A DNA stretch of 64,000 bases from Orthonyx spaldingii (GCA_013397795.1 VZTJ01004371.1:248001-312000), one strand, 5' to 3'. Shown: positions 32,901 through 46,037, counted from the stretch's first letter. Numbers and translations are program-made. The notes: a model not told the origin generated them from the letters alone.

Positions 32901-35900
32901 ACAATTAGAGTAAGTATTTTCTTGCGGTCAGCAACTACTTGTCTGAAAATGAGTTTTAGGATTACAGCTGGAATGCTTCAAATGGGATTGAAAAAATGCA
33001 TCGCTCTGTTTCCCTAGGTTTCCTAAGGTGTTATCCCAATGAATATGACAACCAAATCTGGAGTGATTTGTTGAGCCTGCATCTCAAAGAGTTTCTGAGC
33101 TTGCATAGCACTCAGCTGGACATTTGTTTTGGGGCGATTTACTACCAGGATTACTTCCCACTAGTTTGTAGTACCTAAAACTTGATGCTGGTTTCAGCTG
33201 TCGGCAAAAGTCACCTTTTCCTGAGTTATTTTACTGGCATTGCATAGATTGATAGAACAGAGCTTAATTTTACTTCTCTTTTTTTTTTTTCTTTTTAATT
33301 TTTACTATTCAAATACCCTATTAGGTGTTTCTAAATGTAGAGCTTTTATACATCATCACGGATTTGTTAACAAGTGTGTGCATATGGCCTAAATTAGACC
33401 ACCTATGAAGGTGGCCTACAAAATCTAGATATTACCAGAGGAAACAGTGGAAAAGACAGTGTACTACCAAGAAGAGAAACATTTTAAAGCCAGCCCACCA
33501 GCGAAGAGACCCTGGCAATCCATAAAGAACTTTTCAACAGAGAGTGGAAAGTGCATATGAAGGACATCTATCGATCCCAGTTCCACCAAAGGAAATTTAC
33601 TGTGCTGACCAGGGGGTACTTGCTCTAGCCTTACAGTTGTGGGGTGGAATGAGGCATAGAAAGTAAGATGCAGTTCTGAGACCCTGTGAAACCATTGAAG
33701 ATATGTGCTTAAATTTCACCTGCAGAAAGAGAAACCCATTAGAAAACCAAAATACCTCCAGAAATTTTTAGAGAACATTGAAAGCCTAGGTCTCTGCTAG
33801 AAGTAGCAGGTTGTAACAAATGCAAACCTTTGAGGCTACACATAATAATCCAAAAAATAAAGGAAATTAAAGATGCATACAATTAAAGTATTTCCTATTT
33901 CCTCTCTACAGAGCTGAGAAGTATTGCTGCTTACCTCACACACCAGAGCAGAAGGACCACATGCTGTCCTATATAAACACTGCCGGTCCAAGTTTGATTT
34001 TATGGAGTTCAGGTTTGGCTCAAGAAATTAAGATTGCTCGCAGCCCTATGCATTCCCACTTGGCTTCATCACCATTGCGCAAAGCTAAATGGGAATAACA
34101 ACTCTTATTATAAACAGGTCTTATCTCTGCACTACTGAAAAAAGAAAGGAGCGTATTATATTGTGCCAACCCGAGAACAGGAACTGAGAATCTGAGCATA
34201 CAGTGCCAATGTTTTTGCAGACTGCAATTAGAGATCCTGTTACATGTCTGGTATTCCTTCAGCTAAGTCATCATAGAGAATCTGGTGCTTGGTGCTTAGC
34301 TGTTACTATTTGCTTTTAAGACTATTTAAGTGGTGAAATATTTGGAATAAGATTTGAGGTTGGTGCATTCTTCCAACCTGTAGGATGAACAGAGTGGTCC
34401 AGCAGCCTTGGGAGGTAGCACAATACATGTGAGGTCTTTGTTGGATCCTCTTTGATCTGAGGGTGTCTGAATGGGTGCCTGAGCCTGCTGACTCAGGTGG
34501 TTGTGGTACTCTTGGTTCCTCCATTAGGTCCTCTGCTAAAGCCTCAGGACAGCAGTGAGGTGACAGCAGTCAAGAAGTAGCAGTCACTGATGTGGCAGTT
34601 CAAAGGTGAGAATGGGTTGTAGGTCATTAGCGTCAACCATTTTGGGCAGTTTCACTTGCCATTTGTATGAATTCGTGGTCTCTCACACTTTGGGATTTTG
34701 GCACAGATGAGGGAATAACAGTGAAAGACCAACTTAAGCTGCTTCAGAAGAAGGTATAAGAAATCTTTCTAGGAAGAATTGACTGTGAGAAAAGTTTATT
34801 TCTAAACCTTCTGAGACAGTAGTTTGTTTATACCAACTGCCTTATTGGTCAAAGGGATATCCCAAGCCTAGAAGGTTAATGAGTTAATGTGGTGGAGACA
34901 TGCTGGCACCTGAAGAATGTTACCATCTTGTCCATCCACTTTGGACTGTCCAGTCCAGGCTCTGTGGTACAGCTACAAACCAAGATGAAGGACTGAGCTT
35001 GTACCGCTGGCTCAAGGACAGGAGCCATTCAGACATAAAAACATATGGATTACACTGACTGGCTCATTGCGTCATGCTGGTGCACTGTTCTGAACAAGAG
35101 GCACTTCACCTTGTGCTCCTCGAAAGCCCCAAATCCCTCTGGTAAAGAAGGTACCATGCAAGTGAGCTCCTACTCTTACTCCTTTCCTCACACAGTGGTG
35201 TTTATCTGTGCTTCAGACAGAGTGGTACATGTCTGTTTGCCATAAATTGTGGATAATACAGAGACAGCTGGGTCAGGGACAGTGCTGGAAGGACATTCAT
35301 TTTACCAGTTCTGCTCTGGGGGATACTGGTGCTTAGTGGTGAATGTGAAATATGAAAGAGTCAAGCGTTTACATTTCAGCAGATAACCATGCTGTGGATA
35401 CATTTGCCATTTTCTAGCACCCACCTGTAGTCCCTCTCATCCCTGGTTTGAGTTTGTTGAAGACCCAGGGTGAAGGGTGAAATGGTTTTGTTTCTATGAG
35501 TTCTAAACATGAATAAACTGCACAGGTCAGCCTGTGGAGACTGTCCTAGTAAGAAGGAAAGAGGTGAGTTTCATTACCCCTGGAGCGACAGGAACCTCCT
35601 TACCCTGAGTCACTTGGCAAGGAAGAGTCTGCAGAGTGGAACTTTGGGGAAAGGCACAAGACCACTCCATGTTTTTCCATCTCCTGTTTCCCTGGTAGGT
35701 CACAGTAGCTCCCATCTTGCTTCTTAAGTCTAACAGATAGTGTAGAGGAACTGGAGGCAAGCAGGGAAGATACGAATAAGACCACATCACTGATGCGATC
35801 TATTAAGAAAGATGAAATTTCCTAAGCCCACTCACAGAATCTGTCACTTCTTTATGTCCATGGCAGTTGTGAAAAGATCTTGAGGAACAGACCAAGTAAA

Positions 35901-38900
35901 AACCCTCAGTGCCAAAGTCATCCAGTTTAGGCAAGGTCCCAGTGCAGATCACCCCAGCTAAATTTGGATAAAAGTCCCTCTAGACTGAAGGAAAAAAAAT
36001 CAGTCTGTAGTCCTATTCTGCAGTCATTCAGCCTTTCAGGGCTTAGAGAGCAAGAAGCTGATCTCCATCTGCAGATGCCTCCTGTGAGGATAATGCAAAC
36101 AATCCTAGACTGCAGTACTGCCTTTGGCTGATATTGACTGGGACCCACTCTGAACTGAGTTTCCTGTGAGCTACCGCAGCAAAATTTGTGCTTCCTGCTG
36201 AATACCAGCTGGGTTCACAGTGGAGGAGGAGATCCAGCAGTGATTCTACTTTGGAGGAGACATAAGAACTCAAAGACCAACAGCTGAGGAAAAGGGAACC
36301 AAAGTAAATAAGGTAATTTAGTGCCTGGGAAAGGGGTAGCAGCCCCACTGGGGATCAGCATGTGCTGGAGGCAGATTTTTTAAGTAATGTGAAAGAAATG
36401 TCTGATTTTACCAGGCAGTTTGCCTAGAGTAGACCCAACTCTCCTGGACAGGAGGTGTAAGCAGCGAGATTCTGCTGCATAGAACATAAAGGGTCCAGGA
36501 TGGCCGTGGCTATCCAAGCTAGTTACATTCGTTTTGATGAGTGTTGCTGCTTCTTGACCAAACCTGCATGCATATGTGATGAACTTTGAAGGAAACCATT
36601 GTTTTCTTGTAGAAACAGGACTAACTTGTCCTTCAAATATTTGTCTCATTTCTGCATGGATTCAGACTTGATGGCCTGCTGTAACCAGTGAGGGCTAGGC
36701 AGAGACCCATGTCTTTTCAGCCCCAAACATTCCACTTTTAAAGAAAAAACTTGGTGAGCTGTGATGAAGGGTCAGTTCTGAGCTCTGCCCAGCTCCTGAG
36801 GTGCTCAGGTGGAGCAGGTCATGGAAGGAGGCATCCTCAGCTGGAGCAACAGGACCTGGTTCCTAACTTGTGTGTCAGTAGTTTGGACGTGGAGCCCCAA
36901 AACTGCTGTGTGTGAGGGAGGAGGCAGTTGCTGTCCTCACCATCAGCTTGGAAGAAGTGGAATGTATGTTATTTGTGCTGCTTCAATTTTGTGAACTCTG
37001 AGTTCTATCAATCCTTAAATACTTTTTAAACTGTTGTCCTCCTAAACTCCCACAGCAGAACATACACTGCCTATTGCCATCAGCTTCAGGCAAAATGGAG
37101 TTTCCTTGCTGGAAGGAATAATATGCCTCAGTTTACCTGTTTCAGATATTTTATTGGCCTACACTGGATTTTTCACCAGTGGGGTTTTTTCACAGTAAAC
37201 ACAGCAAACAGCATCTCCCCGATGGGTTGTACGAAGTTGTTCACAGGAGCACACTGCAAAATCTTTGGTTAATTGGTGGAAAAACTTCCCCAGTTATTGT
37301 CAGTGCTGCTTTTGCCCTTGGGTTATAAGTCCCAGTATTTTGAGATGTAGGGTGCCAGCTCAGAAGCAGCTTAGGTATCTGGTCTTTCTCCACTGAAGTA
37401 TCCCCAAAATCCTGTTGTACCACTCAGGTCACACTAACAGCCCCATCTACATTCATGATCTGATTTCTGTCCAGCAACTGCTTCAGAGGTTTGTTAATGT
37501 GAGACTGTGCTAGAAGTGATCCAGAAGAGCAGCACACAGCATACTGGAGGAGAAGCCACAGATGCCTGTGCTCTCCATTGCAAGCAGAAGAAAAATCCCC
37601 CTTCTGCCCTTGCTGCTGAGGTTCCCTTTCCACCACAGCATGAGTAATGCCACCCCTTGCCAGGTAAGCAACACATTTAGCTACTTGATATAATTTTTTT
37701 TTTCCCAAGGATTAAACCAAAAATAAAAACCATTGCTAATTGCTTCCCAGGTTTTGCTATTTGCATTTGCAAGACTGGAAGAACTGACACTGTGGGTCTC
37801 AGGTGTGGGGCTATTCTTCTCAGGGCCCATCTGACCCTGCTCCACACCTTCTTCCTCCCTTTCCACAGACTGCAGCAGCACCTGTCACTTCATGGAGAAA
37901 TCCGCTATGTTGGGTTCTGAGGTGAAGGTCAGCTAATTGGGCTTAAACCTTGTCTAGCATTTTTTAAAATAGTCTGGTGTGTCGTGTGGCACAAGCCACT
38001 GAGCAATCACCTCGCTACCTCCATTTTGAGGCCAGTTACTTATATCTGGATAAAGCACACCCCATGTGTTTCAACTCCCTTTTCATTCTTCTGAGCAGAG
38101 GTTTCCAGTTTTTCCTGTCTTTTCATGTCCTGCTGAGCACAATAGCCAGCTGAGACCTTCCCCATTTTTCTTGGCAAGGGTCCTTACCCATTCCAGTCAG
38201 ATGTACCTCTCAATTTTCTTCTTGATTAATTGTGCAGCACAAGACTCACGTAACACTCCTTGCAGGAATTTCTCCTTACCCTCATGCTGTTTATGTTAGT
38301 ACTTTTTGCCACCTCTACAATTTTTTTCAAAAGCCCTTTAAAAATGCTGACATTTAACGCGAATACAGTTTTATGGTACTTATCTCATCAAATCTGTATG
38401 AAGAGGTAAAATCACCTTCCTTGTTGTAATGACCATTCTCTTGTTTAAATATCCAAAGGTCATTTAACCCCTCTTGCGACATGCTTTGGAAAGATTCTCC
38501 TCTGTTCTGATCCTAAATGCTCTGAATCATCTAAGCTTTGTTGTATATACCAGCAGATACAAATCAGACCTTAATAAAGCATATTTTGTTTGAATGGATC
38601 CTAATTGCTTTGTATAATGGTCTCATTATTTACTATTCTGGTTGTGTTGGACCACCCACATGCCATATCAGCAGTGCCTTTATGGTTCATTCCAGACATC
38701 TGATCGCCCTACTGGGCCACTAGCTGAACATCCATCCTGCTTTCCTGGTGATGTCTCTTAGCTGTTGGCAGACCTGGATAAAGCCATTGAGGTTACCAGC
38801 AGAGCAGTCTCACTAATGAACTTCTCCACATTAATTCAGAGGCTTACACCCTTTGGGAAGGGCTGCAAGAATTTCTAGCTCCCCAAGGCTTTCCATCCCA

Positions 38901-39085
38901 ACACTGAATCTTCTTGCTTCAGAAAACCAAACACCCTTCCTGTGTTGAATTTTCACCCTGGAAACATTAAGTGTGTAGATTGTTTTTATTGATTTCAAGT
39001 GAAATACAGTCAGAAAAGGCACAGATACCCACAATTAAAGCTCTAAGTATGAAGAGGCAAAATCTGACCTAAGTTTTGAGAAGAA
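26985..39085. other. Non-coding unique sequence, 12 kb without a recognised gene
   Basis: AT-rich throughout, with T-runs (for example 33275-33298) and short AT dinucleotide stretches (31608-31622). Open frames are at most about 105 codons. Two overlapping open frames on opposite strands at 30748-31146 look protein-like by eye but match nothing I know. A short 'atcatagaatg' at about 32612 resembles a CR1 end but has no CR1 body. No LTR, DNA transposon, tRNA or small RNA gene was recognised. Confidence 0.6.
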
Positions 39086-39277
39086 ATGCACTTGTCCCTG
39101 CTGTTTGTCACCATTGTTGTATTTGTTGGAGTAGATCATGCCTGGGGCCTGTGCCCAGTGTGTGGGAAACTCCCCGGCAGCCCCACGTGGCACAGGTGCA
39201 GGAGCTGTGGCTGGCTTCTTGGCCAGGCTCTGGACAACAGAAACGTGACATGCAGAGAACTCACAGCCCTCCCTTGA
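39086..39277 (+). other. Small open frame with signal-peptide-like start (63 codons), unrecognised
   Basis: ATG at 39086 with a purine at -3. The first 21 residues (MHLSLLFVTIVVFVGVDHAW) read as a hydrophobic signal-peptide-like segment ending in small residues. The remainder has two CxxC pairs (CPVC and CRSC), one further cysteine and an NVT glycosylation sequon. I know no family with this pattern, and an odd cysteine count argues against a disulphide-rich mature peptide. The single-exon frame lies about 130 bases upstream of a TATA-like box that points past it. Chance is the default explanation. Confidence 0.15.
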
Positions 39278-39407
39278 TGGCAGGAAGGGAAGGAGCCCAG
39301 CAAACAGACAGGTATGCTCTGTGCCTCAAGAAGCCTCCCAGGCTAAGCAGGAGACAAAGTGAACACATCAGGAGTACAGTAAAACTCCAAGGGATGATGT
39401 GAAGCTC

Positions 39408-39477
39408 TATAAAAGCAAAGTGGGTGCATCAGCTGATTCAACATTGCTGGTGTTCTGCACCTCAGATCTGGAATAAA
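39408..39477 (+). promoter_or_regulatory. TATA box and AATAAA pair with LTR-like spacing
   Basis: TATAAAAG at 39408-39415 is followed 57 bases later by AATAAA (39472-39477) and 'agtggactctaagg'. A core promoter and a poly(A) signal this close together is the arrangement of a retroviral U3-R-U5 junction. No TG...CA ends or duplication were found, so an old LTR is only a possibility. Confidence 0.3.
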
Positions 39478-40589
39478 AGTGGACTCTAAGGAAAATCTGG
39501 GACAAGGAGGCTTGTGCTAAGCAGCAATTACTATAGTAGTAAAAGACCCATTTCTGGGATCATCTCCCTGCAGAATGGAGTTCTCCTCCCTCTTTCCCTC
39601 TGCTGATCATTGCTCCTGTGTGCAAGGGAGTGGGCAGGTGAACGTGGGTGGCTGGTGTGCAGACTGAGCACATCATTGCAAATTATCTGCAGGCTTCAGG
39701 TAAAATGTAGATCAGAAAGTATCACACAGCAGGAGCTGTTTTTCATATTTAGATAAGCAAGGCTTGATGTGGGATTTTATGAGGTTTCTGTAGTGTTACT
39801 GTAGCACCTGGTTTCCACTAAGAAAATGCTGAAAACCAAAAGTAAAACCTCCCTGGTGGGGTCTGGAAATGTCTGTATCAGGCTAGAGCCATTTTGGTCC
39901 TTCCAGACTGTGTGCCTGCCCAAAGACCAGAGAAGACAGTGACAGTTGCCATTGGCTGTTGGCAAACACTGTGTAAAATCATATTAGACCCGTGACCAGA
40001 ACTTGTCCATGGCAAAAGTATGGTTTACTTTCTTCTTCATCCAATTGCTAGTTAGTTTCATTCTCTTTTCTGGTGTATAGGAAACTTAAGTCAACAATAT
40101 ACCAGGTATTAATATGTGCTCCTCCTTATATTCCAGGTAGAACACTATGTCTTGGGAATCACAGTGACCTAAGCCATATGTTATGGAGAAGCAACTTCTG
40201 GTTTCCATTAAATACTTATTTGTATGCCTGTTCTTGGTGATCTGTGAATTAGCAGCAAAGAACTGTATAAGTTTTATGGCATTTTCTATAGGTGAGAAAA
40301 CGACTTGCTGATTAAATGTTTTGAAGGATGACATTATTCCCAGATCTCAAATTCTTTGGACTCAGTGATTCAAGCAACTGCACGCAGAAGCACCGCTCAC
40401 TACAACAAAAACAAGATCTGAGAAACTGGAAGAACATTCAGGATTTCAAAGCAAGCTTCTTCCAAGCACTGAAGAGAAAGAAACATAAGACAGGCAAAGC
40501 AAGGTGTGAAGCTGTTAGTTCTTGGTGAAATGTGACCCTGTCTGGAGTGGGGGGGTTGGGCTGGAACCCAAAGGTCTCTGAATCTGCTG

Positions 40590-40645
40590 CAGATTGCCTG
40601 GCTGACCTTGGGCAAGTCCCTGCCCCTCTGCTTCCCTTCCTTGTT
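40590..40645 (+). repeat. MIR/CORE-SINE-like relic
   Basis: 'ctggctgaccttgggcaagtccctgcccctctgcttccc' (40599-40637) follows the MIR core 'gtgtgaccttgggcaagtcacttaacctctctgtgcctcag' closely for a relic of this age. This is the best of the MIR-like matches in the window. Confidence 0.5.
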
Positions 40646-42996
40646 CAAAGAGCCAGAACTATCTTTTGCAAATATTTGCCTAGGTAGTGCCTACCACTTA
40701 GAGTCAAATGTCAAACTTGCCCCTTATTCTTCTTCAGGCTTAATGTTTGTAGGTGCTACTTCCTCTTCCCAAGGGTGGTGCACAAGGCTCATGGTTCTAC
40801 ATGCAGCACCAGGGGACACTAAAAGGCATCACACATCAATGACCATGCTGCATTTCACAACTTTTTGTGGTCTTCTCTCTGAGATACCAGAGACATCCTG
40901 CTGCCTCTGCAAGCAGGAGGTCAAACAAGCCTTCTCCAGTGGCTGGGGTCTGGGTGGGAGCTGCCTCTCACCGCATCACAGATTCCTCTGGGGCATGCTG
41001 GACTGTGCTTGCTCTTCCAGCCAGGATGGAAAGCTATACCTGGCATTCACTCCTCAGCACTTGTCACCTCGCTCCAAAGCAGACCCTTTCCCCTGAGGAG
41101 CCCCAGCACTGTGGAGTATCCACTAGTGGCATTTTGCCTGAGCAGGGGCAGCCAGGATCAGGCCACATGACACCAACATGAGGGAATAGCTTTCCTGTGA
41201 TCTAGGAAACTGATCTGGGAATTCTACTGACTGAAATGCTTCTCTGACAGGGAAAGAGTATCATGTGTCCTCTTAGGAAGGATAGAAATGTTGTCCAGTT
41301 GTCAATCAGATGAGATGGATCTTTTGTCCCTTCTGCTGTGACTTACCATGTGAAAGACAGAAACCAAATGGTGTGCAGGAACTCTGTGAAAGAGAGGGAT
41401 GAGATTCACTTGTGTGTAACATCCATGCATAAAACTCATCTTTTGTGGGAGCTATCTTCAGAACTCTTGTGCATCAGACAAGACCACAGAATCAGTTCCA
41501 CTAAAGAGGCTCTTCTTTCTAAAGGCATCATTTGAATGAACAGATTTTCAGGTGTACTGGGTATCCAGTGGCCTCCTGGCAGATACTCAACAATTCTGAG
41601 AAACAAGACCCCTTAGCCAAGCGGGTTTCCATTTTTGGAACACATAAAAAAATCACAGTCCACCTTGTTCAGAAGTCAGCATAGTGCTCCAGCTATGTAA
41701 GCACCATCTTACTAATTCAAAACTGCATTGCATCAGCCATCTCAACCCCCAACCCTGACATCTGATTCAAAGAGCTGAAGATCATTTGGGACATAACCCA
41801 GAGATTGTTACAGCTTCTAGCTACCTCCTGCGTCTAAGTCATCCTTCCTACATGTTCAGAGATAATTTACTTATCCTAAGAAGTGTCTCTAAGTTGTACT
41901 GTAGCACAGTGGTGAGGCACAGTCCCTCTCATCCTCACAGTGTTAGGCAATGCAGAAGGTGCCCAGATGCACTTGGTGATCCTTCTCTTGTTGTATGCCA
42001 GATTTACTCCATTATAAATCCACATGAGGTTAATCTTAATTTATAGCAGAGCAAATGGTATCAAAGTCAAGCTTCTGATCTGTCTTGCTTGTAGTTATAA
42101 AATTTGAGTTTGCAACTCCATGTGAACTTTGTTATCTGAAAAGTTACTCATCCCTCTTCTTATTTTTCTGTGTGTTTTTTCCCCACCACACATTAATCCG
42201 GCAGCTTGTCATTTTCTTTCAAATGCTGAAAATGACCTTGCTTATTTTGATAGGCTCTGGAACAATAGTAGTAGCTGTATTGCACTCATTCTCCATCCTG
42301 GGGCCGTGAGTCACTATGGTTATGAAAGAGAGAACATTGAGTCACTGACTGTCAAAAATCTCTGTTGTGAGAGATGGAGCCTTTCAAGAACCCGTCTCCC
42401 GGTAATCATTACTCTTCTGTGTTTATACTGCCATAGGACCCTGATCCCAAGTCGGAGATGAGGTTCTAGTCATTAAGTGCAGTGCAAACACATTTGTCTT
42501 ACCATAGTCCTTGCTCTGATGAGTAAGTGTGGGATTGATTTGGGACTATCTACATCTGGAGGAACTTCCACCTAAAAGTCTTAACAGATATCGATTAATT
42601 AAGACTTGCAACAGTTGTATGTGTATAGCTAAGAGTCAGCATGTAGGGCAGTAATTTGGCTGGTCACTACAAAACTAGGGCTTGGCTGGTACTGGTCAAA
42701 GTCCCCATCTGTGTCTCGACACATATTGCCTATGGGACCTTGTATAAGTTGTCCATAGGTGTTGTGTTTCTGAATACCCATGAAGAATGGCTTTTGGCTT
42801 AGATGTGCCTCAAAATTATCTCTGTAGGAATGTATTAACATTGTGCCTTTCACAGTCTAGATGAGAAGAGAAAATACCACCACCTGATATGCTCAATGCT
42901 AGGGAAAGCCTGAAAGTGTTTCTGGCACATGAAAACTTAACCCACGTGACAGGGTACCAGGCTTTGTCTCCTGCTGGCTCTGCTAACGCTGTCCCT

Positions 42997-43014
42997 GGGG
43001 GGGTGTGGGGCGGG
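42997..43014 (+). other. Short G-quadruplex-capable run
   Basis: GGGGGGG-TGT-GGGG-C-GGG. The first run can supply two G-tracts, giving four in 18 bases. Confidence 0.6.
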
Positions 43015-45452
43015 TAAGGTTACAAAGGGAGAAACCACTTCGTTTTCCAGGGGGTGGTCTCACACAGCTGAGTTATCCCACCAACGTTCCGGGGTGGGCT
43101 GAGCAACCCCGACACTCTGCCTTGGTTCTGCTTGTTCAAATGAGCTTTTTGGGGGAAACAAATTCTGCGAGGTGATCTCATGTGCCAGTGTTAGCAGAAG
43201 GTCCAGGGCTGGGACTGCTCTCCCTGTGTTCACTGTACCATCACCATTCGCCTTTCCTAATGTAAAGCACGTCTTGTACTCAGTCTGTGCTGCTGTGCCC
43301 TGAGGGTCATGCCCAAATCTTATGAAGGTCTTACTTCTCCCCCAGCCCAGATCCCAGGAGCAAGGTGGTTTCTGGTTGGAACATGGCACCCCAAGGGTAG
43401 GAATGTCCCTCCTTCAAGCTCTTCTGCATGTTCCAGCAGTGACACCAGCCGCGGTTTGTTACAAAGGCATATCATACTGCTTGCAGCACTTCCCACCCCA
43501 TCCACTCCAAACTGAGGTTTACGTTACTGCTTGCCTGATCCAGTTCTGTGCTTAATCCTTCCTGAACATCTCCTTGTCCCAACAGGCCAAGCACAAACTT
43601 CAGTGACGCCCGCTTTGAGGTTTATACAAGTATCACTGGCAGTGCAGACTCCAGGTCTGAAGCACTAAGCCATATGGATTTCCCCAGATGGATTTGTGTT
43701 AAGTCAGTTTTACATTTGTGCTGTAGGAGCTGATGATGCAGAGGGGAAAAAAGAGCTTTCAGTACCTGCTTCATGCATGGCACTGGTCTTCAGCAGCCAA
43801 GGAGCCAGAGACCAGTTTCTCATCTTTGTCATAGTTCTACTGACACTGGTGTCAAATGGCAGAAATTCCCATTGTGTGGTGGACACACAGTTTTCTGTGT
43901 GGGGTATCACAGATGAGAGTTCATCAGCTTCTTTAAGGCACCACATTCAAGCCCTATCAGTTTTTAATGATTTGTGTTAATATAATTATTTTATTTTTTT
44001 GCAAAGTGAAATGCATTTTAATGAGTTGTGTTTGCCCTCTTTGGAGTCAGATAAGTGATCCCTGACATTTCCAGCAGTGACCCAGTAAGTGAGTACAAGA
44101 GCCACATGTTAATTACATCTGTTTCTTTTTTAGTATTCTGACTGTGGTGCAGCCACTAACCTTCACATCTAGCTGTTGAATGTCTCACCCCATTACACTG
44201 AGATCAAGCTTTTTCTAATATCCACTTATGGAAGCCTTACTCAGTCAAAGTCCGTTGTAATTTAAAGATTATTACACAAGTGCACATTGCTCTGTCACTG
44301 AAGGATGGCTTGAAATATTGTAGTCAGTAAAGTTTGACTGAATTACTTGCAATTAATGATCCAAAAGACTGGAATGAGAAGTGCTGCCCAGCCTGGGTAG
44401 GCAGGGAGGGCTTCCTGGAGGATGGGTTTTTCTGCTTGGCTCTTCTGTGTCTGTCTTGGGTCTACTTCTTGTTTTCAGACGAATGTGAATCAGGAGCAAG
44501 GTGTTCAGATTGAGAAGTTCAGAGCTCCTTGTTCCCACCCCAGTCTTGAGAAACAGGTCCTCTGAAATTGTCTTGAGTTGTGCACCTGGAAGCAAACTCA
44601 AGTGAGAATCAGTGGTCACTTTTGAAAGTACCAATTGGATTTAGTGGAGGTGAAAGGTAATTATTTAACTCTCTGTGTATGTATCTCTGCTTGGAGTTCA
44701 GAATACAAAAATGCTATTTCTTGCCCTCTAGGTTAGGATGAAGGATGAAGTGCCGTAAAATAAACCTTCTCACGGTGTCTCACAGTGGTAAAGGACTGCT
44801 CATTTTGGAAGTTTATAGTGAAGATAGCAGAAGTTGCAGGTGGTAGGCATGTTATGGCAAAACTTTCTTCAGATTCTAACTGGGCAGCAAATTAAATTAA
44901 AAAACACAGTGACTGGAGGTACTAGGCCTGTAATTAAGTGGATGGGTGGATGCATGGCTTATCTACTAACATATGAACATTAAAGAATCCCCTAAAACCA
45001 CATTAAAAAGCTTATATGGTTAAACTTAATTGCTCTTCTTCTTGTCTTGCAGTTGGTGAAATTAAAGGAAATTTTGGCTTTACAAAAAAATTAAGAGGGT
45101 AATTCAGGAAGAGAACCATCTGGCAGTGCTCTGAAGTTTTATTGCAAAACATATAAGAAATATTCATCTCTAGTTGGATAAATAGATTATTTTAATACAG
45201 GGAAGCAAAATATATAAATGTTTTGCAATAAGTAGGGTCTTGTTTTGCGTAATGTAATTCCCATGAGTAATTGCAGTGAGACCACTGGCTTTGTCAGGAC
45301 TTCTGACATGAATAGTATTTTGCACCAACTTGCGTCATTCCAAATAATTTTTCTCGAGCTGGCCTATTTGTAATTATTCACCTGGCCTGCTGAACCTCAG
45401 CATTTGATTGCCTGTCTGATATTCACCACTTGTTCTCTCCTGTCCCATGCAG

Positions 45453-45666
45453 GGATAGGCCAGTACTTTGCGTCCATGCGGGACAAGATTTGCAGACGAT
45501 GGACAGGGCCAGTGATGTGCCTGGAAGTTTTGGGCTGAGCCAAAAGCAGAAGGCAACTGTTAACAAGCTCGGCGAGGAGCTGCTGGTTTATGAGTCTGGG
45601 GATTTGAAATTAAGCTCTAAGCTTCAGGAAGTGTCATGTGCTTACTTACAATGCAGTGCTCCGTAA
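45453..45666 (+). other. Candidate 3' terminal exon with open frame
   Basis: A good acceptor (TTGTTCTCTCCTGTCCCATGCAG, AG at 45451-45452) opens a stretch with frame 2 open to a stop at 45664-45666, about 71 codons. The frame reads DRPVLCVHAGQDLQTMDR... and includes a charged, helix-like part (SQKQKATVNKLGEELL). An AATAAA lies 270 bases downstream at 45937, inside an A-rich tract that weakens its value. The peptide is not recognised and no upstream exon was established. A second good acceptor at 45052 (TTCTTCTTGTCTTGCAG) is nearby. Confidence 0.18.
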
Positions 45667-45935
45667 AAATCACAAGAACCACAGAACAAACGAGAAAAAA
45701 ATCAAAGCAAGGCACAAGTTGGTTGTTGCTCTCTTTACCCATCCTAACCCCAAAATAGGATACTTTTCCCATTTGTTCTTTTTTTTCCCCTCAATTTCTT
45801 ATCCTACAGAAAAGACCTATTAACCCTTTTTTGACTGCATTGCCTTTAAAATCTCATAAAGACTGGCTGCCTTCTGATTTTACTACCTTTTCTACCATAC
45901 TAGCCCCCCATTTGTTGGAAGAGTATAATTGTAAA

Positions 45936-46037
45936 CAATAAAAATACACACACCCCCACAAAAAAACCAAACCAAACCAAACCAAAAAAACCCAAACAAA
46001 CAAAAAAACCCCCCCAAAAAAAAAACCCGAAAAAAGA
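45936..46037. repeat. A/C-rich low-complexity tract with (CCAAA)n core
   Basis: About 100 bases made almost only of A and C, with a perfect CCAAA repeat (about 45967-45985) and A-runs alternating with C-runs. In composition it is the mirror of the T/G tract at 11541-11760. Confidence 0.85.

Larger units (their letters stand above)
39480..45452. other. Non-coding unique sequence
   Basis: No gene recognised. Contents listed separately are a MIR-like relic (40590-40645) and a G-quadruplex-capable run (42997-43014). The longest open frame is 162 codons (40608-41096 plus), with no recognisable domain. It begins inside the MIR-like text. Confidence 0.6.

Noticed and set aside
40608..41096. 162-codon plus-strand open frame
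   Set aside because: Starts within MIR-like repeat text, no recognisable domain, and overlaps other frames.
42950..43620. GC-richer segment considered as an LTR
   Set aside because: No TATA/AATAAA pair, no TG...CA ends and no flanking duplication found.
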